Assembly (NCBI RefSeq): GCF_001514195.1
Contig: NZ_KQ948743.1
Span: forward strand, 205,585 to 269,584
DNA: 64,000 bases
Source of the DNA: Streptomyces griseorubiginosus
GTDB lineage: Bacteria; Actinomycetota; Actinomycetes; Streptomycetales; Streptomycetaceae
Reading direction: 5' to 3'
How positions within the stretch are numbered: position 1 is the stretch's first letter; every line of letters starts with the position of its first letter. The position numbers were made by a program, and so were the translations under genes. The notes beneath the pieces are model-generated. The model searched no databases. It was given only the letters and a program-made list of their open reading frames with translations, and was not told where the DNA came from. Below are positions 51,405 through 60,141 of the stretch, piece by piece.

Positions 51405-52789
51405 TCTGTCGCGCGCAGCGACAGGGCCTGCTGGTAGCGGCGCAGCAGGAGCAGGGCGGTGGCGGCGAGGCCGGTGAGCAGGCCGAGCCAGACGCCGACG
51501 GTCTCCAGGCCGGCGAGGTGTCCGAACAGCCAGGCGGCGGGCAGGCCGATCAGCCAGTAGCCGACCAGGGTGATGCGGAAGCCGCTCTTGGTGTCGTCGA
51601 GGCCGCGCAGCAGACCGACGCCGATGTTCTGGGTGCAGTCGAAGAACTGGAGGACGGCCGCGACCAGCAGCAGGTTGGTGGCGATGCCGGTCGCGCTGTG
51701 CCCGTCGGCGGACGACGGGTCGAGGAACGGGCGCAGGACCAGGCCGGGGACGGTGAGGTAGAGGACGCCGACCACGGCCATCACGGCCGCCGCGCAGGCC
51801 AGTGCCGTGTTCTTGATGCGCTGGGCCGCCTCGACGCGGTCCAGGGCGAGTTCGCGGCTGACGTTGAGGGACGCGGCGTGCGAGAGGCCGACCGCGATCT
51901 GGAAGACGATGTAGATGAGCTGGTTGACGGCGGTGTGCGCGGCCAGTGCGGCGCTGCCGAAGGTACCGATGAGCAGGGCGACGACGGAGAAGAAGCCCGC
52001 CTCCGAGCCGTAGGTGGCGGCGATGGGCACGCCCAGGCCGGTGAGCCGGCGCAGGGTGGCCGGGCGGGCCTTCCAGATCCGGATGTCCAGCAGCGGGGCG
52101 AGCCGGGGATCGCGGCGCGCGGAGCCGTACAGGGCGAGGCAGGTCAGCAGGTACACCAGCGAGGTGGAGATGCCGATGCCGGGCAGACCCAGCTTCGGGA
52201 AGACCCAGGTGCCGTGGATCAGCAGCCAGTTGAGGCCCGCGTTGACGGCCACCGAGGCGATCGTGATGCGCAGTAGGGCCTGTGGGCGGCGCATGCCGAC
52301 GGTGAACTGGCGGACGGCCTGGAACCACAGACAGGGCACCAGTCCCGGGGCGAGGGTGAGGAGTACCGGCCAGGCGGTGGCCACCACGTCCGGATCCTGG
52401 CCGAGGTGGGGCAGGGCCCGGCCGATCAGCAGCATGACGAGGGCGCCGACGATCCCGGCGAGGGTGGCCAGCGCCAGCGCGGCGCGGACCACGTCCCGGA
52501 CCTCCCGGGTCGCCGCCTCGGAGAGCTCCTCGTCCTCGTCGGGGCGGGCGGAGGCGGCGGACACCTGGTTGCCGACCGCGGTGACGAGGCCGACACCCAT
52601 GGTGCGCAGCTGGTTGAAGACGACCATGGCCAGGCCGCCACCGGCCAGTGCCTCGGCGCCCATCAGGCCCATCATCACCGTGTCGGTGGTGGTGAGGGCG
52701 ACCTGGGCGAGCTGGGTCAGGGCGAGCGGTACGGCGAGGGTCGCCAGGGCGCGGCTGTCGCGGAGCAGGGTGGTGAGCGGTGTCGGCAT
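51389..52789 (-). CDS. MATE family efflux transporter
   Basis: A 466-residue inner-membrane exporter with about twelve helices. It has the MATE opening LATLAVPLALTQLAQVALTT followed by DTVMMGLMGAEALAGGGLA, and the second-half GSEAGFFSVVALLIGTFGSA. ATG 52789 is 39 bases from the synthase stop on the same strand, so it is probably the last gene of the metallophore operon and would secrete the product. Family members use a proton or sodium gradient. Confidence 0.93.
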   Translation of the reverse strand: MPTPLTTLLRDSRALATLAVPLALTQLAQVALTTTDTVMMGLMGAEALAGGGLAMVVFNQLRTMGVGLVTAVGNQVSAASARPDEDEELSEAATREVRDVVRAALALATLAGIVGALVMLLIGRALPHLGQDPDVVATAWPVLLTLAPGLVPCLWFQAVRQFTVGMRRPQALLRITIASVAVNAGLNWLLIHGTWVFPKLGLPGIGISTSLVYLLTCLALYGSARRDPRLAPLLDIRIWKARPATLRRLTGLGVPIAATYGSEAGFFSVVALLIGTFGSAALAAHTAVNQLIYIVFQIAVGLSHAASLNVSRELALDRVEAAQRIKNTALACAAAVMAVVGVLYLTVPGLVLRPFLDPSSADGHSATGIATNLLLVAAVLQFFDCTQNIGVGLLRGLDDTKSGFRITLVGYWLIGLPAAWLFGHLAGLETVGVWLGLLTGLAATALLLLRRYQQALSLRATEPAVA

Positions 52790-52828
52790 CGGTGTCAGTT
52801 CTCGCGGAGGGATATCGGCATCGGCGGG

Positions 52829-53893
52829 TCAGTTCGCGCGATGTGGCGCGTCGGCGTCGGATCGGTGGTGCTCACGGAGTGTCGTCAGCAGTTCGTCGAT
52901 CTCCCGCTCGACGGCCGGGGCGATGAGGTCGCGGTCGTGCATCCAGTCGTCGTCGAAGACGGTGTCCATGTACTTCTCCCCTCCGTCGTTGACCAGCGCG
53001 ACCATAGTCGTGCCGGGCGCCAGCGAGGACATGCGGTTGAGTGCCTCGTGCACCACCCCGCCCGCCGAGCCGCCGATGAGGAGGCCCAGCCGGCGGGCCA
53101 GCACCCGCGCGGTGGCGAACGCCTCGACGTCGCCGACCTTGACGCCCTCGTCGAGCAGCCCGTAGTCGACCATCGCGCCGATGGTGGCGCCCTCGGGCGT
53201 GCCGGTGCCGGACTGGTAGTAGTCGTGGGCGGGCGGCCCGAAGGCGATCGACCCCTTGGGCTCGACCCCGACGATCCGCACCCCGGGCACGGACGTGCGC
53301 AGCTCCCCGCCGGTCCCGAAGAGCCCTCCCCCGGTGCCCACGGCGCCTATCAGGATGTCGATACGGCCGTCCAGCGCGGCGACGAGTTCATGGGCCAGGG
53401 GCCGGTAACCGTCGCCGTTGGCCATGTTGTTGTGCTGCTCGGTGAAGTAGGCGTTGTCGCTGTCGGCCGCCAGCTTCTCGGCGAACTCCTCCCGGGCGGC
53501 CGTGGCCAGTTCCTCGTCGCCGTCCTCGGCGACATAGACGAGTTCGGCACCGAGCGCCTTCATGCCGCGCAGCTTGTCGGCGGCGGCGTGGTGGTCGACG
53601 ACGGCGGTGAAGGTGTAGCCGCGCTCGGCGGCGATGACGGCCAGGCCGAGGCCGGTGTTGCCGGAGGTGGATTCGACGATACGGCCGCCGGGGCGCAGCA
53701 GTCCGCGGTCCTCGGCGTCGAGGACCATCTGCCGGGCCATGCGGATCTTCGCGGTGCCGGTGGGGTTGAACTGTTCGAGTTTGAGCAGGAGTCGGCTGCC
53801 GGTGGCGGTGCGGCACAGTTCGAAGAGCGGGGTGTGGCCGATCAGGTCGGAGACCCGGCTGACCACGGCGGGACGCGCGAGCGCCTTGTCCAT
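52829..53893 (-). CDS. PLP-dependent synthase, SbnA-like (cysteine-synthase fold)
   Basis: A 354-residue fold-II PLP enzyme. The PLP lysine is in EQFNPTGTAKIRMA, the cofactor phosphate loop is likely GAVGTGGGLFGTGG, and the substrate loop is VESTSGNTGLGLAV. Length and NPTGTAK favour the SbnA type, which joins O-phosphoserine and an amino acid to give an N-(2-amino-2-carboxyethyl) amino acid, rather than plain cysteine synthase. The SbnB-like dehydrogenase gene is two genes upstream in the same operon. ATG 53893 lies 31 bases after the decarboxylase stop. Confidence 0.88.
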   Translation of the reverse strand: MDKALARPAVVSRVSDLIGHTPLFELCRTATGSRLLLKLEQFNPTGTAKIRMARQMVLDAEDRGLLRPGGRIVESTSGNTGLGLAVIAAERGYTFTAVVDHHAAADKLRGMKALGAELVYVAEDGDEELATAAREEFAEKLAADSDNAYFTEQHNNMANGDGYRPLAHELVAALDGRIDILIGAVGTGGGLFGTGGELRTSVPGVRIVGVEPKGSIAFGPPAHDYYQSGTGTPEGATIGAMVDYGLLDEGVKVGDVEAFATARVLARRLGLLIGGSAGGVVHEALNRMSSLAPGTTMVALVNDGGEKYMDTVFDDDWMHDRDLIAPAVEREIDELLTTLREHHRSDADAPHRAN

Positions 53894-53924
53894 CGGATGG
53901 CTCCAGGGTTCGAGGGGGCGAGAG

Positions 53925-55247
53925 TCAGGCGAGTGGAGGGCGGTCGAACCGCCAGCGGGTGCTGCCGCCGTTGGTGTCGAGGACGATCTTCGGGGGGAGC
54001 GGAAGCTCGTGGAAGGGGGACTCGTTGGAGTCCATCTGGTATCCGGCGGTGTTGGGGTAGACGAGCAGGTCGCCGACGGAAGGGCGGGTGGGCAAGCGGA
54101 CCTTGCGCCAGGTGACCATGTCGGACTCCAGGCAGGTGGCACCGCCGACGCAGGCCGCGTACGGCTCTCCCGGCCCGGACCGGGAGAGCAGCACCGGGTC
54201 CGGCAGGTACTCGCTGTCGAACCACTGCTCGGACAGGCTGAGGCTGCTGCCGTCGACGGTGACGATGCCGTAGCCGTCACGGTCCTTCACACCCTGGACG
54301 CGGAAGACCGTACAGCCGGCCCTGTCCAGCAGCGCCCGCCCGGGTTCGAGCAGCAGCCGCACCCCGGCCTCGCGCAGTCGCCCGGCGAGACCGTCCGCGG
54401 CGAGGACCGCGCGCAGTGCGTCCGGGCCGGCCACCGGAGAGTGGTACGGGTAGAAGGCGCCCGGGGCGAAGGACTTGCCCGCGTGATAGTGCTGGGGCCG
54501 CTGGTCGCGCAGATAGCGTGCCCAGTGCTGCGCGTCCGTGTAGTCGACCGCGAACCCGCCGCCGATGCTGATCCGGTCGGCGCGCAGGCCCGTGGCCCGC
54601 GCTTTGAGGCACAAGTCGGCCAGTTCGAGGGCGAGTTCGGCCCGCGGAAGGGGTTCGTAGCCTGACAGGTGGAAGGAGAAGCCCGCCATCTCCACTCCGG
54701 CTTCCCGGCATCGCGCGAGTGCGGTCTCCAATTCCGTGTCGTCCAGGCCGAATCGGCTGTGCGGTTGCGCGGGCGGAAGGCGTCGCAGCAGCACGCGCGC
54801 GGGCCGACCGACCGCGATGACGCGTTCCAGCTCGTCGAGGGCGTCCACCGCGATCAGACACCCCTGGAGCACGGCGACCCGCAGCAGGGCGTCGGCCTTC
54901 GCGGGACCGGTGACGACGATGTTCTCGCCGCGGACCCCGCACGCCAGCGCGTCCCGGAGTTCACCGGTGCTGGCGACGTCGACTCCCGTACCGGACAGGG
55001 CGCATTGCTCGATCCAGGCCGCCGCCTTGTTCGCCTTCTTCGCGTAGTACACCCGCCCCTCGACGCCGAACTCGGCGAGCACGGCCGTGAAGGCGGCGGC
55101 GTTGGCTTCGAAACGGTCCGGCAGGAGGAGGTGGAAGGGGCCGCCGAGGGCGTGCGACAGCTCGTGCGGCAGCGGTCCGGACAGGATCGCGTCGAGCTGC
55201 GGGTCCGGGTGGGCCGGCAGCGGCGGGGCCGCGGTCGTGCCGGTCAC
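53925..55247 (-). CDS. Fold-III PLP decarboxylase (diaminopimelate/ornithine decarboxylase or SbnH-like)
   Basis: A 440-residue alanine-racemase-type decarboxylase. The PLP lysine is in RVYYAKKANKAAAW, the glycine loop in RISIGGGFAVDY, and the substrate Cys-Glu-Asp region in CVGGATCLESDMVT with a final PNTAGYQMDSNESPFHE. The start is GTG 55247, which overlaps the SbnB-like stop as GTGA. In siderophore clusters such enzymes decarboxylate an amino-acid intermediate (compare SbnH). The exact substrate here is unknown. Confidence 0.9.
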   Translation of the reverse strand: MTGTTAAPPLPAHPDPQLDAILSGPLPHELSHALGGPFHLLLPDRFEANAAAFTAVLAEFGVEGRVYYAKKANKAAAWIEQCALSGTGVDVASTGELRDALACGVRGENIVVTGPAKADALLRVAVLQGCLIAVDALDELERVIAVGRPARVLLRRLPPAQPHSRFGLDDTELETALARCREAGVEMAGFSFHLSGYEPLPRAELALELADLCLKARATGLRADRISIGGGFAVDYTDAQHWARYLRDQRPQHYHAGKSFAPGAFYPYHSPVAGPDALRAVLAADGLAGRLREAGVRLLLEPGRALLDRAGCTVFRVQGVKDRDGYGIVTVDGSSLSLSEQWFDSEYLPDPVLLSRSGPGEPYAACVGGATCLESDMVTWRKVRLPTRPSVGDLLVYPNTAGYQMDSNESPFHELPLPPKIVLDTNGGSTRWRFDRPPLA

Positions 55248-56248
55248 TGCCACAGGGACACCCGCGTTCCCAGCCCCTGCTCGATGGCGAGCTGCGCGAA
55301 GCGGTGGCCGAGGGCGATGTCGGTGACGACCAGGCCGCTGTTGTAGGCGAAGATCCGCTCCTCCGCCGAGCGCCGGCCCGCCACCCGTCCCGCCAGGACG
55401 TCGGGGAACTCGGCGTCCACAGCAGGGAAGTTGCCGTTGTCGTCGGCCATGTCGGTGCCGGTGACCTTCATCTGCGCCGCGCTGGTCGCGACGACCCGGT
55501 CCGCCCGCTGGAGCGTGGAGGGCGCGATGCCGTGACCTACGAGGATCGACAGGGCGCCCGGTTTGAGGTCGTCCGACTCCACGGCGGCCCGGGTGTGCTG
55601 ACCGGCGGTGGCCACCACGACGTCGGCTTCCGCGGCGGCGGTTCGTACGTCGTCCACCACCTCCAACTCCCGTTCGGGGAAGTGGTGGTGGAGCTGCTCG
55701 CGGACCGCGGCGAGGCCGTCCGGGTGGATGCCGTGGACCATGAGGCGGTCCAGTCGGGGCAGGGTGGTGAGCAGGAAGGGCAGTGCGAGGCGGCCCTGGG
55801 TTCCGGTGCCGATGACGAGGGCGCTGCGGCTGTCGGGCGGCGCGCACTCGCGGGCGAGGAGGGCGGAGACGGCGGGGGTGCGCAGGGCGCCGATACGGCC
55901 GCAGTCCATCATCGCGACGGGCAGGCCGGTGACGTCGTCGTAGACGGTGAGCGTCGTGTAGTAGTGCTGCTGGTCGCGGGACTTGTCCAGGCCGTGCTTG
56001 TACGAGGTCTTGATCGCGACGACCTCGCGGACTCCGTCACGGCCGAGCATGGCGTACGAGACGGAGTGGCCGTCCTCGGGCTTGACGGTGAGCTTGCGGG
56101 GGTTGGCGGACCTGCCGTCGGCGAGGGTGCGGTACGCCTGCTCGACCACGTCGACGACGTCGGTCAGCGAGATGTCGATGCCGGCGAGGTCGCTGGTGCT
56201 CAGGATGCGCAGGGTCTTGTCGTCCGTGCGTGCGGAGGTGCCGGTCAC
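55244..56248 (-). CDS. Ornithine cyclodeaminase/mu-crystallin family dehydrogenase, SbnB-like
   Basis: A 334-residue NAD-binding enzyme. The Rossmann loop is ALVIGTGTQGRLALPFLLT; other family motifs are CGRIGALRTPAVSALLA and a final LVVTDIALGHRFAQLA. SbnB relatives oxidatively split the SbnA product to release 2,3-diaminopropionate and a 2-oxoacid. GTG 56248 follows AAGGGACC. It is encoded between the oxygenase and decarboxylase genes. A plain ornithine cyclodeaminase cannot be excluded by sequence alone, but the SbnA-like partner favours the SbnB role. Confidence 0.88.
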   Translation of the reverse strand: MTGTSARTDDKTLRILSTSDLAGIDISLTDVVDVVEQAYRTLADGRSANPRKLTVKPEDGHSVSYAMLGRDGVREVVAIKTSYKHGLDKSRDQQHYYTTLTVYDDVTGLPVAMMDCGRIGALRTPAVSALLARECAPPDSRSALVIGTGTQGRLALPFLLTTLPRLDRLMVHGIHPDGLAAVREQLHHHFPERELEVVDDVRTAAAEADVVVATAGQHTRAAVESDDLKPGALSILVGHGIAPSTLQRADRVVATSAAQMKVTGTDMADDNGNFPAVDAEFPDVLAGRVAGRRSAEERIFAYNSGLVVTDIALGHRFAQLAIEQGLGTRVSLWQ

Positions 56249-56297
56249 GGCTGGTCCCTTCGAACGGGGGTGTCTGAGCAAGGGAGTTGGCGGGAGA

Positions 56298-57287
56298 TCA
56301 CAGGAGCGCCACGAGTGCGGACTGGCCGTAGCCGTGTTCGTCCGCCTCGGTGTACGGGCGGCTGCGGCGGCCGGGGACGCGTACCGAGGCCCGCTTGAGC
56401 CAGCGGTCGGTGCCGTCGTAGCGGGCCCTGAACGGCACCCGGCCGTGGACGACCATGTCGTTGTCGACGACCAGGACGTCACCCGGCTCCAGTGCGACGG
56501 CGACCGAGACGCGTTCGAGTTCGGCGGTGAGGCGGTCGTAGGCGGCGCGGTGGACCGCGGGTGCCTCGTCGAGCGGGGTGTAGGCGGGGTCGTAGCGCAG
56601 GGTCGGGCCCGTCTCGGTCTGCCACAGGGTGGGGACCTTCGGCGGTTCTCCCGCGAAGGCACGGGCCTCGGCGTAGGCGTCGTCGGGGAGGATGGGGAGC
56701 ACCGGGCGGGACAGCAGCGCGATGTCGTCCGCGTCGAGGCGGACCTTGCGGATGCTGGCCGCGGTGGTGGCCACGGCGTCGTGGTTGCGCATGCAGGCGA
56801 GCAGCAGCAGGTGGGCCCGGCCGGGGTGGAAGGCGTCCTCGGTGTGCGGGCTGAGCAGGACCGTGCTGCTCGCGCCGGTCTGTTCGTCCTCGTGGCCGGG
56901 CGAGGGCACGATGTTGTGCACGAACCGGCCTTCCTGCTGCCCTTCCCAGGCGATCGGGTGGCCCATGACGGTGGCGAGCAGCAGCAGGACCAGGTCCCAG
57001 GCCGCTGCGCGGTCGCCCGCGGTGGCCCAGCTGCCCGGTGTGGGGCCGATTCCGCCGTCGTCGACGGGCAGGCCGCGCAGGACGTACAGGCCGTCGTCGG
57101 TGTCGACCGGGCGGCATGCGTGGCGGATCGTTTCGCCCAGTCGGGTGGCGGACCTGGCGACCCGGCGGAGCAGTTCCGGCCGGGCGGCCGAACTGCCGAA
57201 GTCGGCAAGGATCTTGTGGGCGATTTCGGTCAGCTCGTCGACGGCGGGCGAGTCGAGCTGGCGGACGGGTGCGGCTCCCGTGGGCAT
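56298..57287 (-). CDS. Fe(II)/2-oxoglutarate oxygenase, clavaminate-synthase-like (TauD superfamily)
   Basis: A 329-residue non-heme iron oxygenase. The iron-binding HxE is in SPHTEDAFHPGRAHLL, the distal His is in VVDNDMVVHGRVPF, and the 2-oxoglutarate Arg is in the following basic stretch. This HxE and spacing resemble amino-acid beta-hydroxylases such as AsnO and VioC. A beta-hydroxylated Asp or Asn would be a useful iron ligand in the proposed metallophore. ATG 57287 has AGGGAT upstream. It is the first gene of the iron-box-controlled minus operon. Confidence 0.88.
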   Translation of the reverse strand: MPTGAAPVRQLDSPAVDELTEIAHKILADFGSSAARPELLRRVARSATRLGETIRHACRPVDTDDGLYVLRGLPVDDGGIGPTPGSWATAGDRAAAWDLVLLLLATVMGHPIAWEGQQEGRFVHNIVPSPGHEDEQTGASSTVLLSPHTEDAFHPGRAHLLLLACMRNHDAVATTAASIRKVRLDADDIALLSRPVLPILPDDAYAEARAFAGEPPKVPTLWQTETGPTLRYDPAYTPLDEAPAVHRAAYDRLTAELERVSVAVALEPGDVLVVDNDMVVHGRVPFRARYDGTDRWLKRASVRVPGRRSRPYTEADEHGYGQSALVALL

Positions 57288-57396
57288 GGCGAGACATCCC
57301 TTTCGGGGGGCGGGTGGGGGGTGGCGTTCGGGGCGTCGCCCTGTGCGCTTTCTGTGGGCCGGCTGGGCGATCGCTGCGGAAACGTAACAGGCGAAG

Positions 57397-57415
57397 TTAG
57401 GTTAGGCAAGCCTCA
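57397..57415. promoter_or_regulatory. Iron box (IdeR/DmdR-type operator) for the biosynthetic operon
   Basis: TTAGGTTAGGCAAGCCTCA matches 16 of 19 positions of the actinobacterial iron-box consensus TTAGGTTAGGCTAACCTAA as I recall it. It lies 110 bases upstream of the oxygenase start at 57287, in the divergent promoter region. Repression by Fe(II)-loaded DmdR1 is inferred. Confidence 0.8.
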
Positions 57416-57542
57416 CCTCTCTCGATCGCTCCCGACGGGCGATCCGTGCCTCACGTGCGCCGTTTCGCGCCCCTGTGCGCCGATGTGACGCATCGTCAGA
57501 GATGGGGGAAGTCTTCGCCGGGGACTTGCACCGGCGATCTTC

Positions 57543-57561
57543 TTAGGGTAGGCACACCTAA
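57543..57561. promoter_or_regulatory. Iron box (IdeR/DmdR-type operator) for the importer operon
   Basis: TTAGGGTAGGCACACCTAA matches 16 of 19 consensus positions, with both outer half-sites intact. Its right edge is 38 bases before the lipoprotein start at 57599, so it would cover the promoter of the transport operon. Confidence 0.82.
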
Positions 57562-57598
57562 GTAATCTGCCGTGTGAGTGGGAACGAGGTCGTACGAC

Positions 57599-59152
57599 GT
57601 GAACCTGAACAGACGACAAGTGCTGTGGGCCGGCGGCACAACAGGCGCGGCCATGCTGCTTGCCGCCTGCGGTGGTGGTGGCGAGTCCTCGGCCAAGTCG
57701 CCGGCGAAGGGGAACGAGAAGCCCCGGCCCGGCGGCACCCTCCGGGTGGGCGCCCTGGGCCGCGCCTCGGCCATCACCCGCGATCCGCACGGCACCCAGG
57801 CCAACGAGAGCGACTACCTGATCATCTCGCTGGTCCACGACACCCTCACCGTGCCCGGCACCAAGCCGAACACCCTCCCCCGCCTCGCCGCGCGATGGCA
57901 GGCCTCGGACGACCTCAAGACCTGGCGCTTCACCCTCGCGAAGGGTGCGAAGTTCCACGACGGCACACCGGTCACCGCCGCCGACGTCGTGTGGTCGCTC
58001 AAGCGGCTGCGCGCGACCCCCTCCGGTGCCTCCCGGCTGCCCGGCATCAAGGCCGAGAACATCAAGGCGGAGGGCGACGACACCGTGGTCCTGGTGTCCG
58101 ACTACGCCAACGCCGAACTCCCCCTGCTCACCCGCCTGACGACGTTCGTCCTGAAGAAGGACACCAAGGACGCCGACCTCGGCAAGGCCCCCGGCACCGG
58201 CCCCTTCAAACTGGACTGGTTCCGCTCCGGCAACGCCCGCCTGGTCCGCAACGAGGACTGGTACGGCGGCGAGGTGCACCTCGACGCCATCGAGGTGAAG
58301 ATCTTCGAGAGCCCGCAGGCGATGGCCAACGCCCTGCTGGCCGGGCAGATCGACGTGGCCTCCAACGTCGGCGCGGTCGCGGCCCGTACGGCCGAGGCAC
58401 GGGACGACATCCAGATCGTGAGGCGCCCCAACGACATGGCGATGCCCATGGTCATGCGAACCGCCGACGGACCGTTCGCGGATGCGAAGGTACGGGAGGC
58501 TCTGCGGCTGGCCGTCGACCGCGAGGCCATGGTCAAGCAGGTGCTGTCCGGCTACGGCACCGTCGCCAACGACATCCTCGGCACCGGCGACCCCGCCTAC
58601 GCCAAGGACATCCCGCAGCGGGCACGCGACCTGGTCAAGGCCAAGCAGCTGCTCAAGGACGCCGGATTCGACACCTCGAAGACCTACCGACTCCTGACCA
58701 CCGAGGACATAGCGGGCCTCGCCGAATCGGCCACCCTGTTCGCCTCCCAGGTCCGCGAGGCCGGGGTCAAGGTCGAGGTGGTCAAGCAGGAGTCGGCCAC
58801 CTTCTGGGACAAGACCTGGCTCAAGGGCGACCTGTACACGACCTACTGGGGCACCAACGACTCCGTGGTGTTCTTCGCCAGCAAGACCATGGTGTCCGAC
58901 TCCGGCCAGAACGAGGCCGGCTGGAAGGACACCGCGTTCGACGCCACGTACAGGAAGGCCATGGGGACCAAGGACGCTGCGGCCCGCACCACGGTCCTCC
59001 AGGAGCTCCAGCGGATCGAGTTCGACCGGTCCGGCTATCTGCTGTGGGGCATGGCCGACGGCATCGACCTCGCGGGCGCGGCCGTGCGCGACCTGCCCAC
59101 CCTGCCCGGTTACGGGCGTGTCCAGCTCGAGCAGGCATGGCTGGCACGCTGA
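57599..59152 (+). CDS. ABC transporter substrate-binding lipoprotein (SBP_bac_5, Opp/Dpp/Nik type)
   Basis: A 517-residue extracellular receptor. The N-terminus joins a Tat motif (NRRQVLWAGG) to a lipobox (LLAACGGGG). The SBP_bac_5 core shows RFTLAKGAKFHDGTPVTAAD, KAPGTGPFKL and VREALRLAVDREAMV. The start is GTG 57599 with GAGG nine bases upstream; GTG 57578 would add seven residues and lacks a ribosome-binding site. Iron-box control and divergent siderophore-like genes suggest it binds a metal-metallophore complex rather than peptides, as CntA does for staphylopine. Confidence 0.9.
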   Translation: MNLNRRQVLWAGGTTGAAMLLAACGGGGESSAKSPAKGNEKPRPGGTLRVGALGRASAITRDPHGTQANESDYLIISLVHDTLTVPGTKPNTLPRLAARWQASDDLKTWRFTLAKGAKFHDGTPVTAADVVWSLKRLRATPSGASRLPGIKAENIKAEGDDTVVLVSDYANAELPLLTRLTTFVLKKDTKDADLGKAPGTGPFKLDWFRSGNARLVRNEDWYGGEVHLDAIEVKIFESPQAMANALLAGQIDVASNVGAVAARTAEARDDIQIVRRPNDMAMPMVMRTADGPFADAKVREALRLAVDREAMVKQVLSGYGTVANDILGTGDPAYAKDIPQRARDLVKAKQLLKDAGFDTSKTYRLLTTEDIAGLAESATLFASQVREAGVKVEVVKQESATFWDKTWLKGDLYTTYWGTNDSVVFFASKTMVSDSGQNEAGWKDTAFDATYRKAMGTKDAAARTTVLQELQRIEFDRSGYLLWGMADGIDLAGAAVRDLPTLPGYGRVQLEQAWLAR

Positions 59153-60141
59153 CCGGGGGCGAACCGGCCGCGGCCTCGGGGCCCCGGCCGGTTCCGGCTG
59201 CCGTCCGTACGGCCCTGTACGCGGCCGGTGTCGTCGCTCGCCGTCTCCTGCTGCTGGCCGTGCTGCTCGCCGCCGTCTTCGCCGCCGTGGAACTGCTGCC
59301 GGGCGACGCGGCCACGGCCACCTCCGAACGCGGCGAGACCGCGGCCGACCTCGCCGCGCGACGCCGACTGCTGGGCCTGGACCGACCGGTGGCGGAGCGG
59401 TTCTGGGACTGGATGACCGGCCTCCCCACCGGGGACCTGGGCACGTCCGCACGCGGGGAACCGGTCGCCGGCCTGCTGGCCCACCCGTTCCCCAACACCC
59501 TGCTGCTCGGCGGGCTCGCGCTGCTGGTGACCCTCGTGGTCTCGGTCGCGCTCGGCTGCTGGGCGGCGGCCAGGCCGGGCGGCGGGATCGACCGTACGGT
59601 GTCGGCGAGCGCCACCGGCATCCTCGCACTGCCCGAGTTCGTGGTCGCGGTCGCCCTCGTCCTCGTCTTCGCGCTGTGGACCGACTGGCTGCCCGCCGTC
59701 ACCCTCACCGACGCCGACGGCTCCCCCGCCTCCTGGCGCATGCTCGTCCTGCCCGTCCTCGCCCTGGCCGTCCCGCAGATCGGCTGGAACACCAGGATCG
59801 TCCGGGCCGCACTCGCCGACGAGGCCAAGGCCCCGCACATCGAGACCGCCGTCCTCGACGGGCTGCCCCGGCACCGAATCCTCACCCACCACCTGCTGCC
59901 CGGTGCGCTGCCCACCGTCGCGGCCGGCATCGCCACCTCCACCGGCATGCTGCTGGGCGGCGCGGTCGTGGTGGAGACCATCTTCAACTATCCCGGCATC
60001 GGCTCGGTCCTGGCCGGAGCGGTCACCGACCGGGACAGCCCCGTGATCGCCGGGGTCGTCGCCGTCACCGGAGCCGTCATCACCGGAGTGCTGCTGCTCG
60101 CCGACCTCGTACGCGCCTGGGCCTCGGGAGGCCGGACATGA
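59137..60141 (+). CDS. ABC transporter permease (DppB/NikB type)
   Basis: A 334-residue inner-membrane permease of the BPD_transp_1 family. It has the ELLPGDAAT opening after the first helix, a six-helix core, and the EAA-like cytoplasmic loop with RHRILTHHLLPGALPTVAAG followed by VVVETIFNYPGIGSVLAGAV. ATG 59137 overlaps the receptor stop by 16 bases. It is the first of two dissimilar permeases forming the channel. Confidence 0.92.
   Translation: MAGTLTGGEPAAASGPRPVPAAVRTALYAAGVVARRLLLLAVLLAAVFAAVELLPGDAATATSERGETAADLAARRRLLGLDRPVAERFWDWMTGLPTGDLGTSARGEPVAGLLAHPFPNTLLLGGLALLVTLVVSVALGCWAAARPGGGIDRTVSASATGILALPEFVVAVALVLVFALWTDWLPAVTLTDADGSPASWRMLVLPVLALAVPQIGWNTRIVRAALADEAKAPHIETAVLDGLPRHRILTHHLLPGALPTVAAGIATSTGMLLGGAVVVETIFNYPGIGSVLAGAVTDRDSPVIAGVVAVTGAVITGVLLLADLVRAWASGGRT

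Noticed and set aside
52829..53893. Primary cysteine synthase (CysK)
   Set aside because: Operon context with SbnB-like, decarboxylase and oxygenase genes, and iron-box control, favour an SbnA-type biosynthetic role.
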